Shown: positions 11,541 through 21,572, counted from the stretch's first letter. The stretch: 64,000 nucleotides of DNA from Xanthoparmelia taractica (GCA_033085395.1 JANQBS010000013.1:1-64000), one strand, 5' to 3'. Translations and numbers: made by a program. The notes: generated by a model from the letters alone, not told the origin.

Positions 11541-13648
11541 TGTGTTGGAGTTGAAGAGAGTGTGGTCTTGGATACAAGTAGTAGTAAATCGCTATCATTA
11601 TTATCATCATAAGGGGGTAGAAATGAGTGTTGGGGCCATTCTGATGCAATCTCAAGTCTTTGACCAGCGAGCGGGCTTCAAAGTGCATGGATCAAGGAAG
11701 ATGGGTTTTATTACCGATATAGTTAGCGTGGATTTAGTAGAGCTGCTATGAATGGAAAAACAGTCGCCTCCCCACGTGAAGTGCCAATCAACGTCCGCGA
11801 AAGGGGGCAAAACCTTCGGGCAGATCGGCATCGCTATCAAACTGTCGGCTGGCTCAGTGGCTAGATCATTGAAAGGAGAAGTATAAACGCACGCTGACTC
11901 CCTGTTGAGGAAACGATCAGCATTCCAACAGCATGCCCGCCAGTTGTCATTCGCTCTCAAGTCTTGTGCGCAATCGGTGATTCCTGCTGTCAAAAGATGC
12001 GACATATTATTATTGATTTAGGATATATTTCCGCTACTCAGCCACCAGGTTTGCAATTTCACCAAACGAAAAGTCTATGCTTTAGCATCAATTAGGACAA
12101 TCGGCCGAAGCACGCGGGGAAGCGTGCACCAGAGTACTCGTATAAGTAAAATGGAGGAAACAACAGTACAACACACATCAGCTTTTATTCTTAGGCCTTG
12201 GACCTGAACACTACATTTAGTCTGGAACCTTCAATGAGCAAAACCTTAGCTATGGCTATATGGATGAGAGACATGAAGAAATATAAGAGTCCTTCAATCC
12301 TTTGCTTCTGCTCGTCGAGCCGATTATTTTCCTCCTTCTGCTTCAATCTCCAATCTTGTTTGAAACTACACGTCCAACACAGTCTCGTCCTCCTTCCAGT
12401 GCCTCAATCCCGAAAGCCTCACGCTCTGATCTTAAAGCTGCCCCTGCTGGTTGTTCTCCCCGCTCCCTAGCCACGTTCCTTTTCTGCACTCCCACTGAGA
12501 TAAAATTGCTTTCTGTTGCTTGCCAAGTTTCACCTCGAACCTGGCATTTAGAACGTGTTTCTCCGGTTCATTGGTATTGCAAGGATTTCCATTGGGCGAG
12601 AGCGTCGGGAGCCAGCCTCCACCCCGGGGAAAAGAAACCGCAAAGCGGCGGAATTGTGCCTGCGTTAGTCGCTGATTGAGCTGTCTGTCCAGCTGCAACA
12701 CGGACATTGGCAGGAGTGCTGAGCTTCCAGCGATTGATCCCATGATCCTTTGCTTTTGATGAAACGCCAAGAATATTCCAGATGTCCGCTGAGGCCGGGT
12801 TTCGGACCCCGAAGAAGGCCTCCTGGGAAATTTGAGAAATTGAAAGACAGGATCGGTACCAGCAAACGACGACCGTACCTCTCATATTGTATAATGCTTA
12901 ATCAAGTAGGCTTGGAAACATACCAACGGTTGATGCATACAGACAGATGAAAAACGGAAGACGAGTAGAGTTCCATCGGACGACTGCTTAAGATACCACA
13001 GTCTTAAGTCAGGTAGGGCAAGTTAAAGGAAAGGATGAGAAGTCGCATCCTCCAATTTCACCTATCAAACGCGTTCAAATAGTGCTTACCGTCCGCCAAG
13101 ACATCCCTGCACAATGTACCTGCCGCGTATAATAAGTATGTACCCAAGGTAGATATCGATATGTAGTAAATGCAGAGTTATCTCGCATTCAACTTAGGAC
13201 CAAAGTAGAATAGCAGGTTCCAGGACAGAAAGGTACTTGTACGAAGTACCTTCGAGGTAGAATCATAAATACTTTCATGCCTTGCAGCATAGCAGATGAC
13301 CGGTGGCCAGTCGATATGATGTAATAACGGCCGGAGCTACCTACCGTAGGTACCTTACCCTCCCAAGCTCTCCCCAAGAAAAAAGCGATGCCTCGCCTAA
13401 GGTAAGGTAGGTGGTACTCTATGCATTTTGCCCCACTCGGATCTTGTCTCGGGTGCGAACAGTAGCCGTCGGCCATCCTTTTCGGCGAGCAAAACTTCGT
13501 CGCCAATGACCCTAAGATGGCAAAAGAATCTTGCTAATCATTGGAAATCCCGACGTCGGGCCACTTACATTACTCAGAGTACATAAGCCTACCAAACCTA
13601 TTAACCTACCTATCACAGCCTTGACATCTTCCATTCACCCGCGCAAAA
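11541..13648. other. 2.1-kb intergenic region with GGTAGGTACC-type motifs
   Basis: No gene can be supported. Frames of 90-125 codons occur near 12198-12885 on both strands but overlap each other and match nothing I recognise. Between about 13225 and 13415 the sequence carries several copies of complementary AAGGTAGGTA / TACCTACCTT words, in part palindromic. The last few hundred bases should hold the promoter of the DsbA-like gene. Confidence 0.5.
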
Positions 13649-14314
13649 ATGACAAACTTCAACATCGCCATCACCTCCGACAACGTGTGCCCGTGGTGCT
13701 ACGTCGGCAAAAAGAAGCTGGAACGCGGCATATCCCTCTACAAGCTCGCGCACCCTTCCTCCACCGACACATTCACCACCACATGGCTACCGTTCTATCT
13801 GAATCCCGCCGCACCCAAGATCGGCGTCGACAAGCGCTCATACTTCAAGTCAAAATTCGGCGATGAGAAGGCGTCCATGATAATCGAGCGCTTGACTGCG
13901 GTGGGCAAAGACGCTGGTATAAACTTTAGCTTTGGAGGCAAGACTGGCAATACAAGGGACAGCCACCGGCTGGTGGAGTTAGGCAAGACCAAAGGGCCGA
14001 GTGTGCAGACCAGGGTCGTTGAGGAATTATTCAAAAGCTACTTTGAGAAGGAAGGCGACATCACGAGCCACGACGTGCTGAGGGAGGCAGGTGTGAGGGC
14101 TGGCTTAGAAGAGGCGGAAGTGAAGAATTGGTTAGAGAGTGATAAGGGAGGAGAGGAGGTGGACAAGGAGGTATCAGAAGCGCAGGCTCGCGGTGTGAGT
14201 GGAGTGCCAAACTTCGTGTTGCAGGGGAAGTACGAAATTGGTGGGGCGCAGGATGCAGATGCATTTGTGAAGGTGTTCGAGAGGGTGAAGGAAATGGAGG
14301 ACTCAAAGTCTTGA
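13649..14314 (+). CDS. DSBA-like thioredoxin-fold protein (FrnE/HCCA isomerase-like)
   Basis: A single-exon protein of 221 residues. It opens with a beta strand (FNIAITSDN) followed by VCPWCYVGKKKLE: the CPWC active-site motif of the DSBA-like family that contains FrnE and 2-hydroxychromene-2-carboxylate isomerases. Downstream are GKTGNTRDSHRL, the helical insertion, and GVSGVPNFVLQGKYEIGGAQ, which holds the cis-proline (VP) and the GAQ segment typical of the fold. Length fits the family (about 210-230). No signal peptide, so cytosolic. Members act as thiol-disulfide oxidoreductases or glutathione-dependent isomerases; the substrate here is unknown. The stop lies only about 60 bases from the end of the convergent P4H-like gene. 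Confidence 0.9.
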   Translation: MTNFNIAITSDNVCPWCYVGKKKLERGISLYKLAHPSSTDTFTTTWLPFYLNPAAPKIGVDKRSYFKSKFGDEKASMIIERLTAVGKDAGINFSFGGKTGNTRDSHRLVELGKTKGPSVQTRVVEELFKSYFEKEGDITSHDVLREAGVRAGLEEAEVKNWLESDKGGEEVDKEVSEAQARGVSGVPNFVLQGKYEIGGAQDADAFVKVFERVKEMEDSKS

Positions 14315-14373
14315 GATGGAGGCCCTTCTTTATTTCACTGCCTTCGGGACACCACTTGATGCGTTTAACGTCA

Positions 14374-17300
14374 TCACCTCTTCACACACAAATCGCTTCT
14401 GATGACCCATTTCTCGCCCTTCGTGACCGCTTTCCCTTCGTGTAAGAGACAGTCCTGGCCATGTTTGTGCAAAAGGGCCATTCCGACTTCTAGATCGACA
14501 ACAACAGGGACTGTCTTGTCACTGGCTTTTCCCCAAAATCTCTTTCCCGAATCAAGCTCAGGGTAAAAGACTGTCTCCCCTCCAACGCAGCCAGTTGCGG
14601 GTCCTGTGAGGTAGATAAGTAATGTCCAGGTTGTCCTTGCCGGCGTTGGCGGAGTAGATGGAAGAGTGATGTGGTTTGACTCATCATCTGTGACTGATCA
14701 GCACACTGTACCAAACATTAAAAACAAATAATGATGTGTGCAGAGCACAATAACGCTGCATACAATTGACCGTCTTGTTTAGGTGAAAAGAAGATGTACC
14801 AAAGTCAAATTAGGTCTGCTGCGAGCTCCACGATGCTGGTTGAAAGTGCCCATAGGATAAACACCACGACTATCATCAGTCCAAGACGAAGCAAACGCTC
14901 TAAGCCAGGCGCACATGACCAGGGATAAGACATTATGTCCACTAATCGGCAATGTCCCTCAGTGCTTTGGCTCCCCTGGCGCTAGACATGCCGCAGCCTG
15001 TAAGCTCCATGTGTCTCTACGAAATGTATAAGCTACAGAATTTCCTTATCTATGTGTAGAACTTACCGCGAGACTATCTGTCCTCGAATAGCCTTTTCCA
15101 CAGTTCCGGCAACGGATGGGCTCCACCGCAAAGTGTTTTTGCTGATGCCTGTTCAGGTCTCTCTTGCGCTTGAAATTTTTGGGGCACTGGTCGCACTTCA
15201 AGTACTTCTTACCCTCAAGATGTATTCTTTGATGCTGTGTCAGGTCATAATCTGACATGAAATTTTCAGGACACTGATCGCACTTAGATTTTCCCTCAAG
15301 ATGTGTTCTTTGATGCCGTCTCAGGTCACGATACCATAGGAAAGTTTGGGAACACTGATCGCACCTAAGGTAACCCTCAGGATGTGATTTCTGATGCGTA
15401 TCTAGGTCAACAATCCGCGCGAACCTTTCAGGACACTGTTCGCACGGGAAGGATCGCTCAACATGAGCCTCACTCTGATGCTTTTCGAGGTCACAATTTC
15501 GCTTGAAACTTCCGGAACACTGATCGCACTTGAAGGGTCTCTCAAGGTGAGCCTCTCTCTGATGCTTTTCGAGGTCACAATTTCGCATGAAACTTCCGGA
15601 GCACAGGTCGCACTTGAAGGGTCTCTCAACATGAGCCAACCTGTTATGATGTCCGAGGTGATGTCTATGCTTGAAAGTCCTGAAACACTGATCGCACTTG
15701 AACGATCTCTCACTATGGGTTGTTGACTGCGGATTCCCGTTCATCTGCTGCTGCGCATGTGTTGCGTGGTAGCCACTGTAGGCAGACGATAAGCCAGGAA
15801 TTCTTGCCCCCGGATGATAATCATCTTGTGCGTCCGAAAGATCATGGTTTTGTATGCCAGGTGAACGCGTTGAATCGTTTGAGTCACTGATATGCGACGT
15901 GATCAGTCCGCACATATGTGCTGGGACACCCATAGACACTGAGAGAGTGTGCGGAGTATATGAAGGGTAGCCAATGAGTTGATTCGATTGTGGAGTGGGA
16001 GTAACGAAGGGTTCTGGGTGAGGGTTGATAGGCGGTATCCAATACTCTCGCGATGCATGTGTGGAATGGCCGTTCATTGAGGCATATGTGGAGGGGTCAT
16101 TGAATGAATCCGACTGTGGGGACCCTTGCGGCGTATTTGTGAGGTTGCCATTCGACTGAGCATATGCGGAGTGACCATTATATGGATTCGTCTGTGGAGT
16201 GGGAGGAGCGAAGGCTATCGTTCGAGCGTTGACAGGAGATATCCTATACTCTTGCGGAGCATATGAGCAGCGGTCATTGCATGGAATCGATTGAGGAGAC
16301 CATTGGGGAGCATATATGGGGGGGCCGCTGGATGGAATCGACTGTGGAAAAGCTTGCGGAGCATGGGTGCAGTGACGATTCGATTGAGCATACGCGGAGC
16401 GGCCATTATATGAATTTGACTGTGGAGTGGGAGGAGCCAAGTTTACCGGTCGAGCGTTGATAGGCGATATTCCATACGCTTGCGGAGCATATGTGCAGCG
16501 GTCATGGAATGGAATCGACCGTGGAGACCCTTGTGGAGTATGTGTAGAGTGGCCATTCCATGGAGCATATACGAAGCGGCTGTCAACTGATGTCGACTGT
16601 GTCGTTGGAGGGAAAACGGTTGCAAGTTGGGGGTTGATGGGCGATATCCGAGACCGTTGTGGTGGTGGTGGTGGTGCGCTCATTGAGCTCTACCGCACCA
16701 ACGATGGACAAGAGTAAAGCAAAAGCCAGAAGAAGACCACCAATTCCGAATATGACTATACTGACTATAAACGGCGAAAAAGTACAAAACGGCTGCTTGA
16801 TTAAGATATTGAAAAGAATGAACGCCTCAAGCAAATCAGACGCAGAGTATCAATGCGAAGGTGTTGGGATCAGAATGCTCATGATACGTACAGTGCTGGC
16901 CGAAAAACTGTCCCTGGCCTGGCTAAAATCAGCGATGGTCGGGGAAAGAGCGATAGACGGAGAAAGTACTGACTGTAACGATAGATCCGTATTCGTGGAT
17001 TTAGACCACACACTTCACCTCCCCAAAGCTTTTTGGCTCGTTCATGAGCAAGACCATCACTGTCAATATCCCTTGTTGAGCCACTGGTAAGGGATCGAAG
17101 ACCCGTAGAGCTCCAAAGCTGTTCGGCAAAAGCAGGGTCATCAAATTGAATACGGTCATTGACCCTGATTGCTTCCCCTTCTTTGGGTTTCGCGGGTGTA
17201 GTGACTAGTGGAAGTGAAGACAGAAAGGAGACATATTTCTTGCACAGCGAAGAGGTAAAGAGATTTCGGATGAGAATGATCTGATCTTCTAGTATTATAT

Positions 17301-17424
17301 TTAGAGCAAGATCTGTTGTAGGAACTAATGGTTGTAAGGCAGGCCAGTTAGGAGCTTTGTCCTGCTCTTCAGGTGGCCTTCGTTTTGAATCAGTCGTAAC
17401 CTTTCCGCGAGACCGCTGAGGCAT
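14374..17424 (-). CDS. Prolyl 4-hydroxylase-like 2OG-Fe(II) oxygenase, interrupted by a nested gene
   Basis: Three exons give 263 residues: 17424-16974, a 27-nt micro-exon 16918-16892, and 14687-14374. Intron 1 (55 bp, GTCAGT...CCAG) joins RIRIYRYS to QGQFFGQH. Intron 2 (GTACGT...CACAG) is 2204 bp and joins QH to YDESNH, so the iron-binding HxD motif is split by it. Exon 3 has TLLIYLTG, GGETVFYPE, the distal histidine in CLLHEGKAV and the 2-oxoglutarate-binding arginine in VIRSD. These are the hallmarks of the P4Hc domain, which hydroxylates proline or related substrates using iron and 2-oxoglutarate. An upstream Met (17436) is also in frame. Intron 2 contains a complete zinc-finger gene on the same strand. 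Exon joining is deduced from frame and motif fit. Confidence 0.82.
15046..16683 (-). CDS. C2H2 zinc-finger protein nested in the P4H-like intron
   Basis: One frame of 545 codons lying wholly inside intron 2 of the oxygenase gene, same strand. Residues 1-250 are low-complexity and built from degenerate repeats of about 50-60 residues containing ISPINAR, APPTPQSN, YNGHSAYA and THAPQ words. From about residue 330 there are seven C2H2 fingers in tandem (CDQC...FKHRHHLGHHNRLAH through CDQC...FKRKRDLNRHQQKH). An eighth starts (CRNCGKGYSRTDSL) but lacks its histidines. A GTAAGT donor near 15066 could splice to about 14997, but that extension also supplies no histidine pair. Fingers 2 and 3 are near-identical at DNA level. 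The family suggests a nucleic-acid-binding regulator; targets are unknown. About 208 bases separate its start from the host micro-exon. Confidence 0.8.
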   Translation of the reverse strand: MSAPPPPPQRSRISPINPQLATVFPPTTQSTSVDSRFVYAPWNGHSTHTPQGSPRSIPFHDRCTYAPQAYGISPINARPVNLAPPTPQSNSYNGRSAYAQSNRHCTHAPQAFPQSIPSSGPPIYAPQWSPQSIPCNDRCSYAPQEYRISPVNARTIAFAPPTPQTNPYNGHSAYAQSNGNLTNTPQGSPQSDSFNDPSTYASMNGHSTHASREYWIPPINPHPEPFVTPTPQSNQLIGYPSYTPHTLSVSMGVPAHMCGLITSHISDSNDSTRSPGIQNHDLSDAQDDYHPGARIPGLSSAYSGYHATHAQQQMNGNPQSTTHSERSFKCDQCFRTFKHRHHLGHHNRLAHVERPFKCDLCSGSFMRNCDLEKHQREAHLERPFKCDQCSGSFKRNCDLEKHQSEAHVERSFPCEQCPERFARIVDLDTHQKSHPEGYLRCDQCSQTFLWYRDLRRHQRTHLEGKSKCDQCPENFMSDYDLTQHQRIHLEGKKYLKCDQCPKNFKRKRDLNRHQQKHFAVEPIRCRNCGKGYSRTDSLAVSSTHR

Positions 17425-17711
17425 TACAATTAGCAAGACAGAAGTGAAGCCTATCGTAAAGATAAAAGGATATCACAAGCTTGTCGCTGTCAGGCGAGAG
17501 TGGCGAGGAAGTAGCACTAGCGCCAAAATCTAGTGCGAACTCTTGGCATGGCTTTTTGACGCACGATTTCCTGAGTGGGAACAGTACTAAGGGAAGCTAC
17601 AGCTGGTAACCTCCATTAAATCTTCATCAATAATCAAGGTAAGACTCCATCTCAGAATCAGTCTCGAAAGACCTTCACAGCATCCAAGAAAATGCGAAGA
17701 CGGCCTTAGTC
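17425..17711. promoter_or_regulatory. Divergent intergenic region, P4H-like / fhl1-like
   Basis: The 287 bases between the starts of two genes read outward must contain both promoters. I see no clear TATA box or named operator; the call rests on gene orientation alone. Confidence 0.5.
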
Positions 17712-20700
17712 ATGGAGGAGGAACGGTCAGAGGACTCCGCGCAGACTCGGCCAGAAATTCTACATGAAACCTCTGGGTCAGATGTACGAGAAAACGTGTC
17801 AAACGTCAAGACACAAGCTGTATCGATCCTCCAGCAAGTCGCCCAAGAGGCTTCAAAATCGGCGCAACAGCCCGACGGCTTCCAGGTCTATGAGGGGAAT
17901 GGATCACACGATACGCCAACGCATGCAGCGAATATATTGGAACAGGACCTACAGCGCTTTCCCGAGAATCATTCGACGATCACCACTACTCTCGAGGCGC
18001 CTACGACCTCTCTCGCCGCAATTGCAGGTGACACAGCTATTGAGGGCGATGCTGGTTACAACATAGTCTCATGTCAAGATCTCGAGGCAGGACAACACGC
18101 TTTTGACGACAATGCCCGGTCCTGGTTAGACGGTAGTACCGATGGGGGATCTTTTCGAGGTTTTCAACAGAACGAGGCTTCACCGGTGATTGAAACGGAG
18201 CAGCACCAGATACAGGCTTTTGCCAAGCTCGAACTTGACGACGGGGAATTCTACATGAATACATATGCGGTAGAGATTGGGAGAGATGTATTCGCGGCTC
18301 GCCAGGCAGCTGATCTCCAGCCTCGTCAAGATAGAGAAACAAAGTGTAGGAAACGAAGTGCAAGTGCGGGTGGCTCCATTACGTCAAGCAAGGCCAGACA
18401 TAAAAATGGCCAGAACGTGGCAGGTAGCATCGCCAGTGAGAGTGGGGGTGTCATAGCCGTCGATAACGACGAGAGTGAGCCTACAAGAAAGCCAAGGTCG
18501 AGAAAGCCAAAGTCTTGGAGCTCTCCATCGCAGCAGCAGTCTCGAAATAGCTCGATACTACTTTCCCACGGCAAGACGGACTACAACGCTCTTGCCATGG
18601 CTTCGTCCACGGGCCATGACCTGGGACAGAAAGACTTCGGCCTGGATAGCTCGATGCCAGCTCCGGAATTGGTGCCCTTGGTACCGGTACACCCGCCAAC
18701 CTTGCCAGAGAGCGCTGCTAGCGGCGGTAAGAGTATATCAAGGAAACATATAAGAATATCCTACAATTTTGAAGAGAGCGTTTTCGAGGTCAAAATTTTG
18801 GGCCGCAACGGAGGTTTTGTTGATGACGAGTGGTACGCTCAAGGGGATGTCCAGACGCTTACGAATGGAAGCATAATCCAGATTGGGGGAGTGGGAATAC
18901 GTTTCGTGCTGCCCGATACCGCCCCCGGTGAGACTGGTGCAGAATCAGGTCTGGGGTTGGATCCATTGTCCGGTGGAAAGATGAGCTTCGATATGGCAGA
19001 AAGTATTGAGAATCAAAGTGATGATGATGTCGACGAAGATGAAGAGCGCTGTCGTATGTTGAATATCAAAAAAGAAAAGGGAGACGACGAGGAAGACGAA
19101 GAGCCAGAAGAGCCAGAGGTGGTACAGAGGAGAGCCACGGGTAAAAAGAAGCCCGAGCCCGAACCATTGCCACCAACGAAGCGCAAAGGTCCAGGTCGGC
19201 CGCCGAAGAACGGCATCATTTCCAAAAGAGAGCAGGCAATGCTGGCAAGACAGGCTCGGGAGAACGCCAAAATCGTAGCAGATCGGGATTCTGGGGCTTC
19301 ATATGACCACAGTAAAGTAAAGGCTGGCAAAGATACAAAAGCCATTAAGAACGAAAAACCTTTACTGCAAGCAAACGGGAAGAGGAAATATACCAAACGG
19401 AAGAGAGCTGGAGGTACTGATGACCAAAGAGCTGTTCGTGAAAGCACTGAGCAAACAGACTCTGTCCCACCAGAGCAGTCAATTGCTGCAAAGCTGCCAC
19501 CGAAACCTATCAAAGAGAAGAAACCACCTAAGCCTCCGAGGTCGCCGTCTCCTGTCTTTGATGAGGCTACTTTGACCCCAGAACAGCTTACCAAGCCAAC
19601 ACAGAACTACATAGTCCTGATTCACGAAGCTCTCTCGAACTCTGAGACTGGTGCCATGGCGCTGCCCCAGATCTATCGAGCCATGCAAAGACGATATCCG
19701 TATTTCAAACTTCGTGCGACGACAGTAGGCTGGCAAAGTAGTGTTCGCCACAATCTCTCCCAGAACGCTGCTTTCCGCAAGATTGAACGGGATGGCAAAG
19801 GTTGGATGTGGGGCTTGGTCCCCGGGGTTTCCATTGAGAAAGAGAAAAAGAGGAGGCCGACGCCGCCTCCAGTGTCGCAGCAGCCTTACTACCCTCCAGG
19901 TCCACCACCGATGCAGTACCCATATTCATATCCAGGCATGCCACCTCCGAATGGGCGTATACCGCCAAATCCATACGGTATGCCTCCAGGCATGCCACCG
20001 GCCCAAGCACCTCGTGGACTTCCCCCTCGAGGACCACATGGCTTTCCACTACCTCTGGTCAATGCGCAGAGCGATTCGACTTACCAGTCACCCTACCAAT
20101 CTACTACGCCACATCAACAATCATCAGCACCCGCTGGTTCACCGCAAGGAAACTTCAGTAGCAATGGCGCCAACGGTCACTATCCTAACCCCACGTCGCA
20201 GCCTCCGGTACAAGTGTCTGATAAAGACCACCAGACATCTGAACCGGCGCCAAGTCCTTCGCCAGCTCCTAAACAATCGAAAATCGAAGCCTTGACTGGC
20301 CCATTAGCCGAGCCAACTAGCACTGTAGACGGTCAAGACGTTGTCCAAGCCGTCGCCGGGTATAAGAGCGACTACATTGACAGCATGCCAGACAAAGCCA
20401 AAGCAGAATCGCTCGTCACGTCAGCCATTAATCGCACCCTCGGCATCCCAAATCCAAAGGACACGGCAGATGAAGCAGAAGATCCGCAGGAGAAGGCAAT
20501 CATGGGCGAGATTGCGACAATGTTGAGCAATCTTAGCAAGAAAACCATGGAGTCCCAGCGTCGAGCTTCCGTTGACACTTCACCACCTTCGAAACCGGGG
20601 CCTGCGCCTACTGATGCTGATTCCGCTTCGTCACTTCCAGACGCGGCGCCAAGGGTTGCGGAGATTAAGGTGAAGAATCCCGTCACGAATGGCGATGCTT

Positions 20701-20840
20701 ATAGACCGAATAAAAGTCCTGTCGAAAAAGAAGCCGCCGAACACAAGGCCAATGGCAAACGGCCATTCGAAGACGTAGATAGCGACGAAGTCAGCGAGCA
20801 CGGTCGGCCAGAGCCAAAGAGGGTGGCTATCGAAGCGTAG
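17712..20840 (+). CDS. fhl1: Forkhead transcription factor with FHA domain, Fhl1-like
   Basis: An intronless 1042-residue protein. The FHA region comes in two parts: AFAKLELDDGEFYMNTYAVEIGRD (split view: AFAKLELDDGEF, MNTYAVEIGRD) near residue 185, and SISRKHIRISYNFEE through GSIIQIGGVGIRFVLPD near 340-400, separated by about 120 low-complexity residues. An acidic/basic linker follows with an AT-hook-like KRKGPGRPPK. The forkhead domain is about 625-705 (YIVLIHEALSNSE, YPYFKLRATTVGWQSSVRHNLS, GKGWMWGL). The C-terminus is Pro/Gln-rich. The WQSSVRHNLS...GKGWxWGL pattern is closer to yeast Fhl1 (ribosomal-protein gene regulator) than to Fkh1/Fkh2. FHA domains bind phosphothreonine partners such as Ifh1 in yeast; conservation of that partnership here is inference. 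Confidence 0.9.
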   Translation: MEEERSEDSAQTRPEILHETSGSDVRENVSNVKTQAVSILQQVAQEASKSAQQPDGFQVYEGNGSHDTPTHAANILEQDLQRFPENHSTITTTLEAPTTSLAAIAGDTAIEGDAGYNIVSCQDLEAGQHAFDDNARSWLDGSTDGGSFRGFQQNEASPVIETEQHQIQAFAKLELDDGEFYMNTYAVEIGRDVFAARQAADLQPRQDRETKCRKRSASAGGSITSSKARHKNGQNVAGSIASESGGVIAVDNDESEPTRKPRSRKPKSWSSPSQQQSRNSSILLSHGKTDYNALAMASSTGHDLGQKDFGLDSSMPAPELVPLVPVHPPTLPESAASGGKSISRKHIRISYNFEESVFEVKILGRNGGFVDDEWYAQGDVQTLTNGSIIQIGGVGIRFVLPDTAPGETGAESGLGLDPLSGGKMSFDMAESIENQSDDDVDEDEERCRMLNIKKEKGDDEEDEEPEEPEVVQRRATGKKKPEPEPLPPTKRKGPGRPPKNGIISKREQAMLARQARENAKIVADRDSGASYDHSKVKAGKDTKAIKNEKPLLQANGKRKYTKRKRAGGTDDQRAVRESTEQTDSVPPEQSIAAKLPPKPIKEKKPPKPPRSPSPVFDEATLTPEQLTKPTQNYIVLIHEALSNSETGAMALPQIYRAMQRRYPYFKLRATTVGWQSSVRHNLSQNAAFRKIERDGKGWMWGLVPGVSIEKEKKRRPTPPPVSQQPYYPPGPPPMQYPYSYPGMPPPNGRIPPNPYGMPPGMPPAQAPRGLPPRGPHGFPLPLVNAQSDSTYQSPYQSTTPHQQSSAPAGSPQGNFSSNGANGHYPNPTSQPPVQVSDKDHQTSEPAPSPSPAPKQSKIEALTGPLAEPTSTVDGQDVVQAVAGYKSDYIDSMPDKAKAESLVTSAINRTLGIPNPKDTADEAEDPQEKAIMGEIATMLSNLSKKTMESQRRASVDTSPPSKPGPAPTDADSASSLPDAAPRVAEIKVKNPVTNGDAYRPNKSPVEKEAAEHKANGKRPFEDVDSDEVSEHGRPEPKRVAIEA

Positions 20841-21572
20841 ACCGTTGGAGTTCTTGACGAAGTGGCCTCTTTCTTTCTTTCTTTCTTTCTTTCTTGGCTT
20901 GCTTGAGGCCGGCTCTCTGTCTGCATGGGATGGATTCACGAGGGCGTTCTAGTCTAGCGGGCGGTGGCATTTTTGCGTGCGTGTATGCATGGCATGGCAT
21001 GGTGGCACGTTTTTGGTGATTGCCAGATATACCCTGAAGATACAGTAGTGAATACACACACATATATATTATTCAATTCTTGGCATTGTCTGATTTCTGA
21101 TCCACTAGCTAAGGTAATTGGGGGGGGATAAACTCCGTGATATAAAGTATCATTGCCTCTTGTCGTCCGATGATGTTCCGAGGACGTGTGCCCGTCCGGA
21201 CCGGACACCTGTTATAAACTCCCGGCTCGAGTTCTCAAGTAAGACGCGGCAGATGCAATGAGTATATTGTAAAGTAAACAAAGCGTATTCGGCTTGTAAT
21301 CTCAATGATCTCGCGTGGCATCTAGGGGAAAGTAGATTTCCGCACTCTCGCCGTGCCGTCGGCTCATCAGAATCACAAAGCCATGGCAATTCAGAACAGA
21401 GGCCATGGGTCCACGAGAGTGTGGGAGCAAATCTCCAAAACGAGTGAGTCAAAAGAGGTATTGTAGGGGCTATGCGAGTAACAACAACAACAATTGGATT
21501 CTTTCAAAAAAAGATAAAACATTGATCCAGTTGATCGATCCCAACTCCCCTATTAGGTAAGGTAGTGTGCTC
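20841..21572. other. Intergenic region between fhl1-like and snf7 3' ends
   Basis: About 730 bases between convergent genes. It contains the (TTTC)n tract at about 20867-20895, repeated GCATGGCATG words near 20988 and AT-rich patches that could be polyadenylation regions. No gene is supported. Confidence 0.5.
20867..20895. repeat. (TTTC)n microsatellite
   Basis: About seven tandem TTTC units lie just after the fhl1-like stop codon, probably in its 3' UTR. Polypyrimidine tracts like this are common in fungal untranslated regions. Confidence 0.85.

Noticed and set aside
12198..12885. Overlapping frames of 90-125 codons on both strands
   Set aside because: Frames overlap each other, lack family motifs, and no splice pairs connect them into a gene.
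16583..16834. 83-codon minus-strand frame with a hydrophobic helix overlapping the zinc-finger start
   Set aside because: Out of frame with the zinc-finger gene; its 3' part is a shadow of that gene's N-terminus. An upstream ORF effect cannot be excluded.
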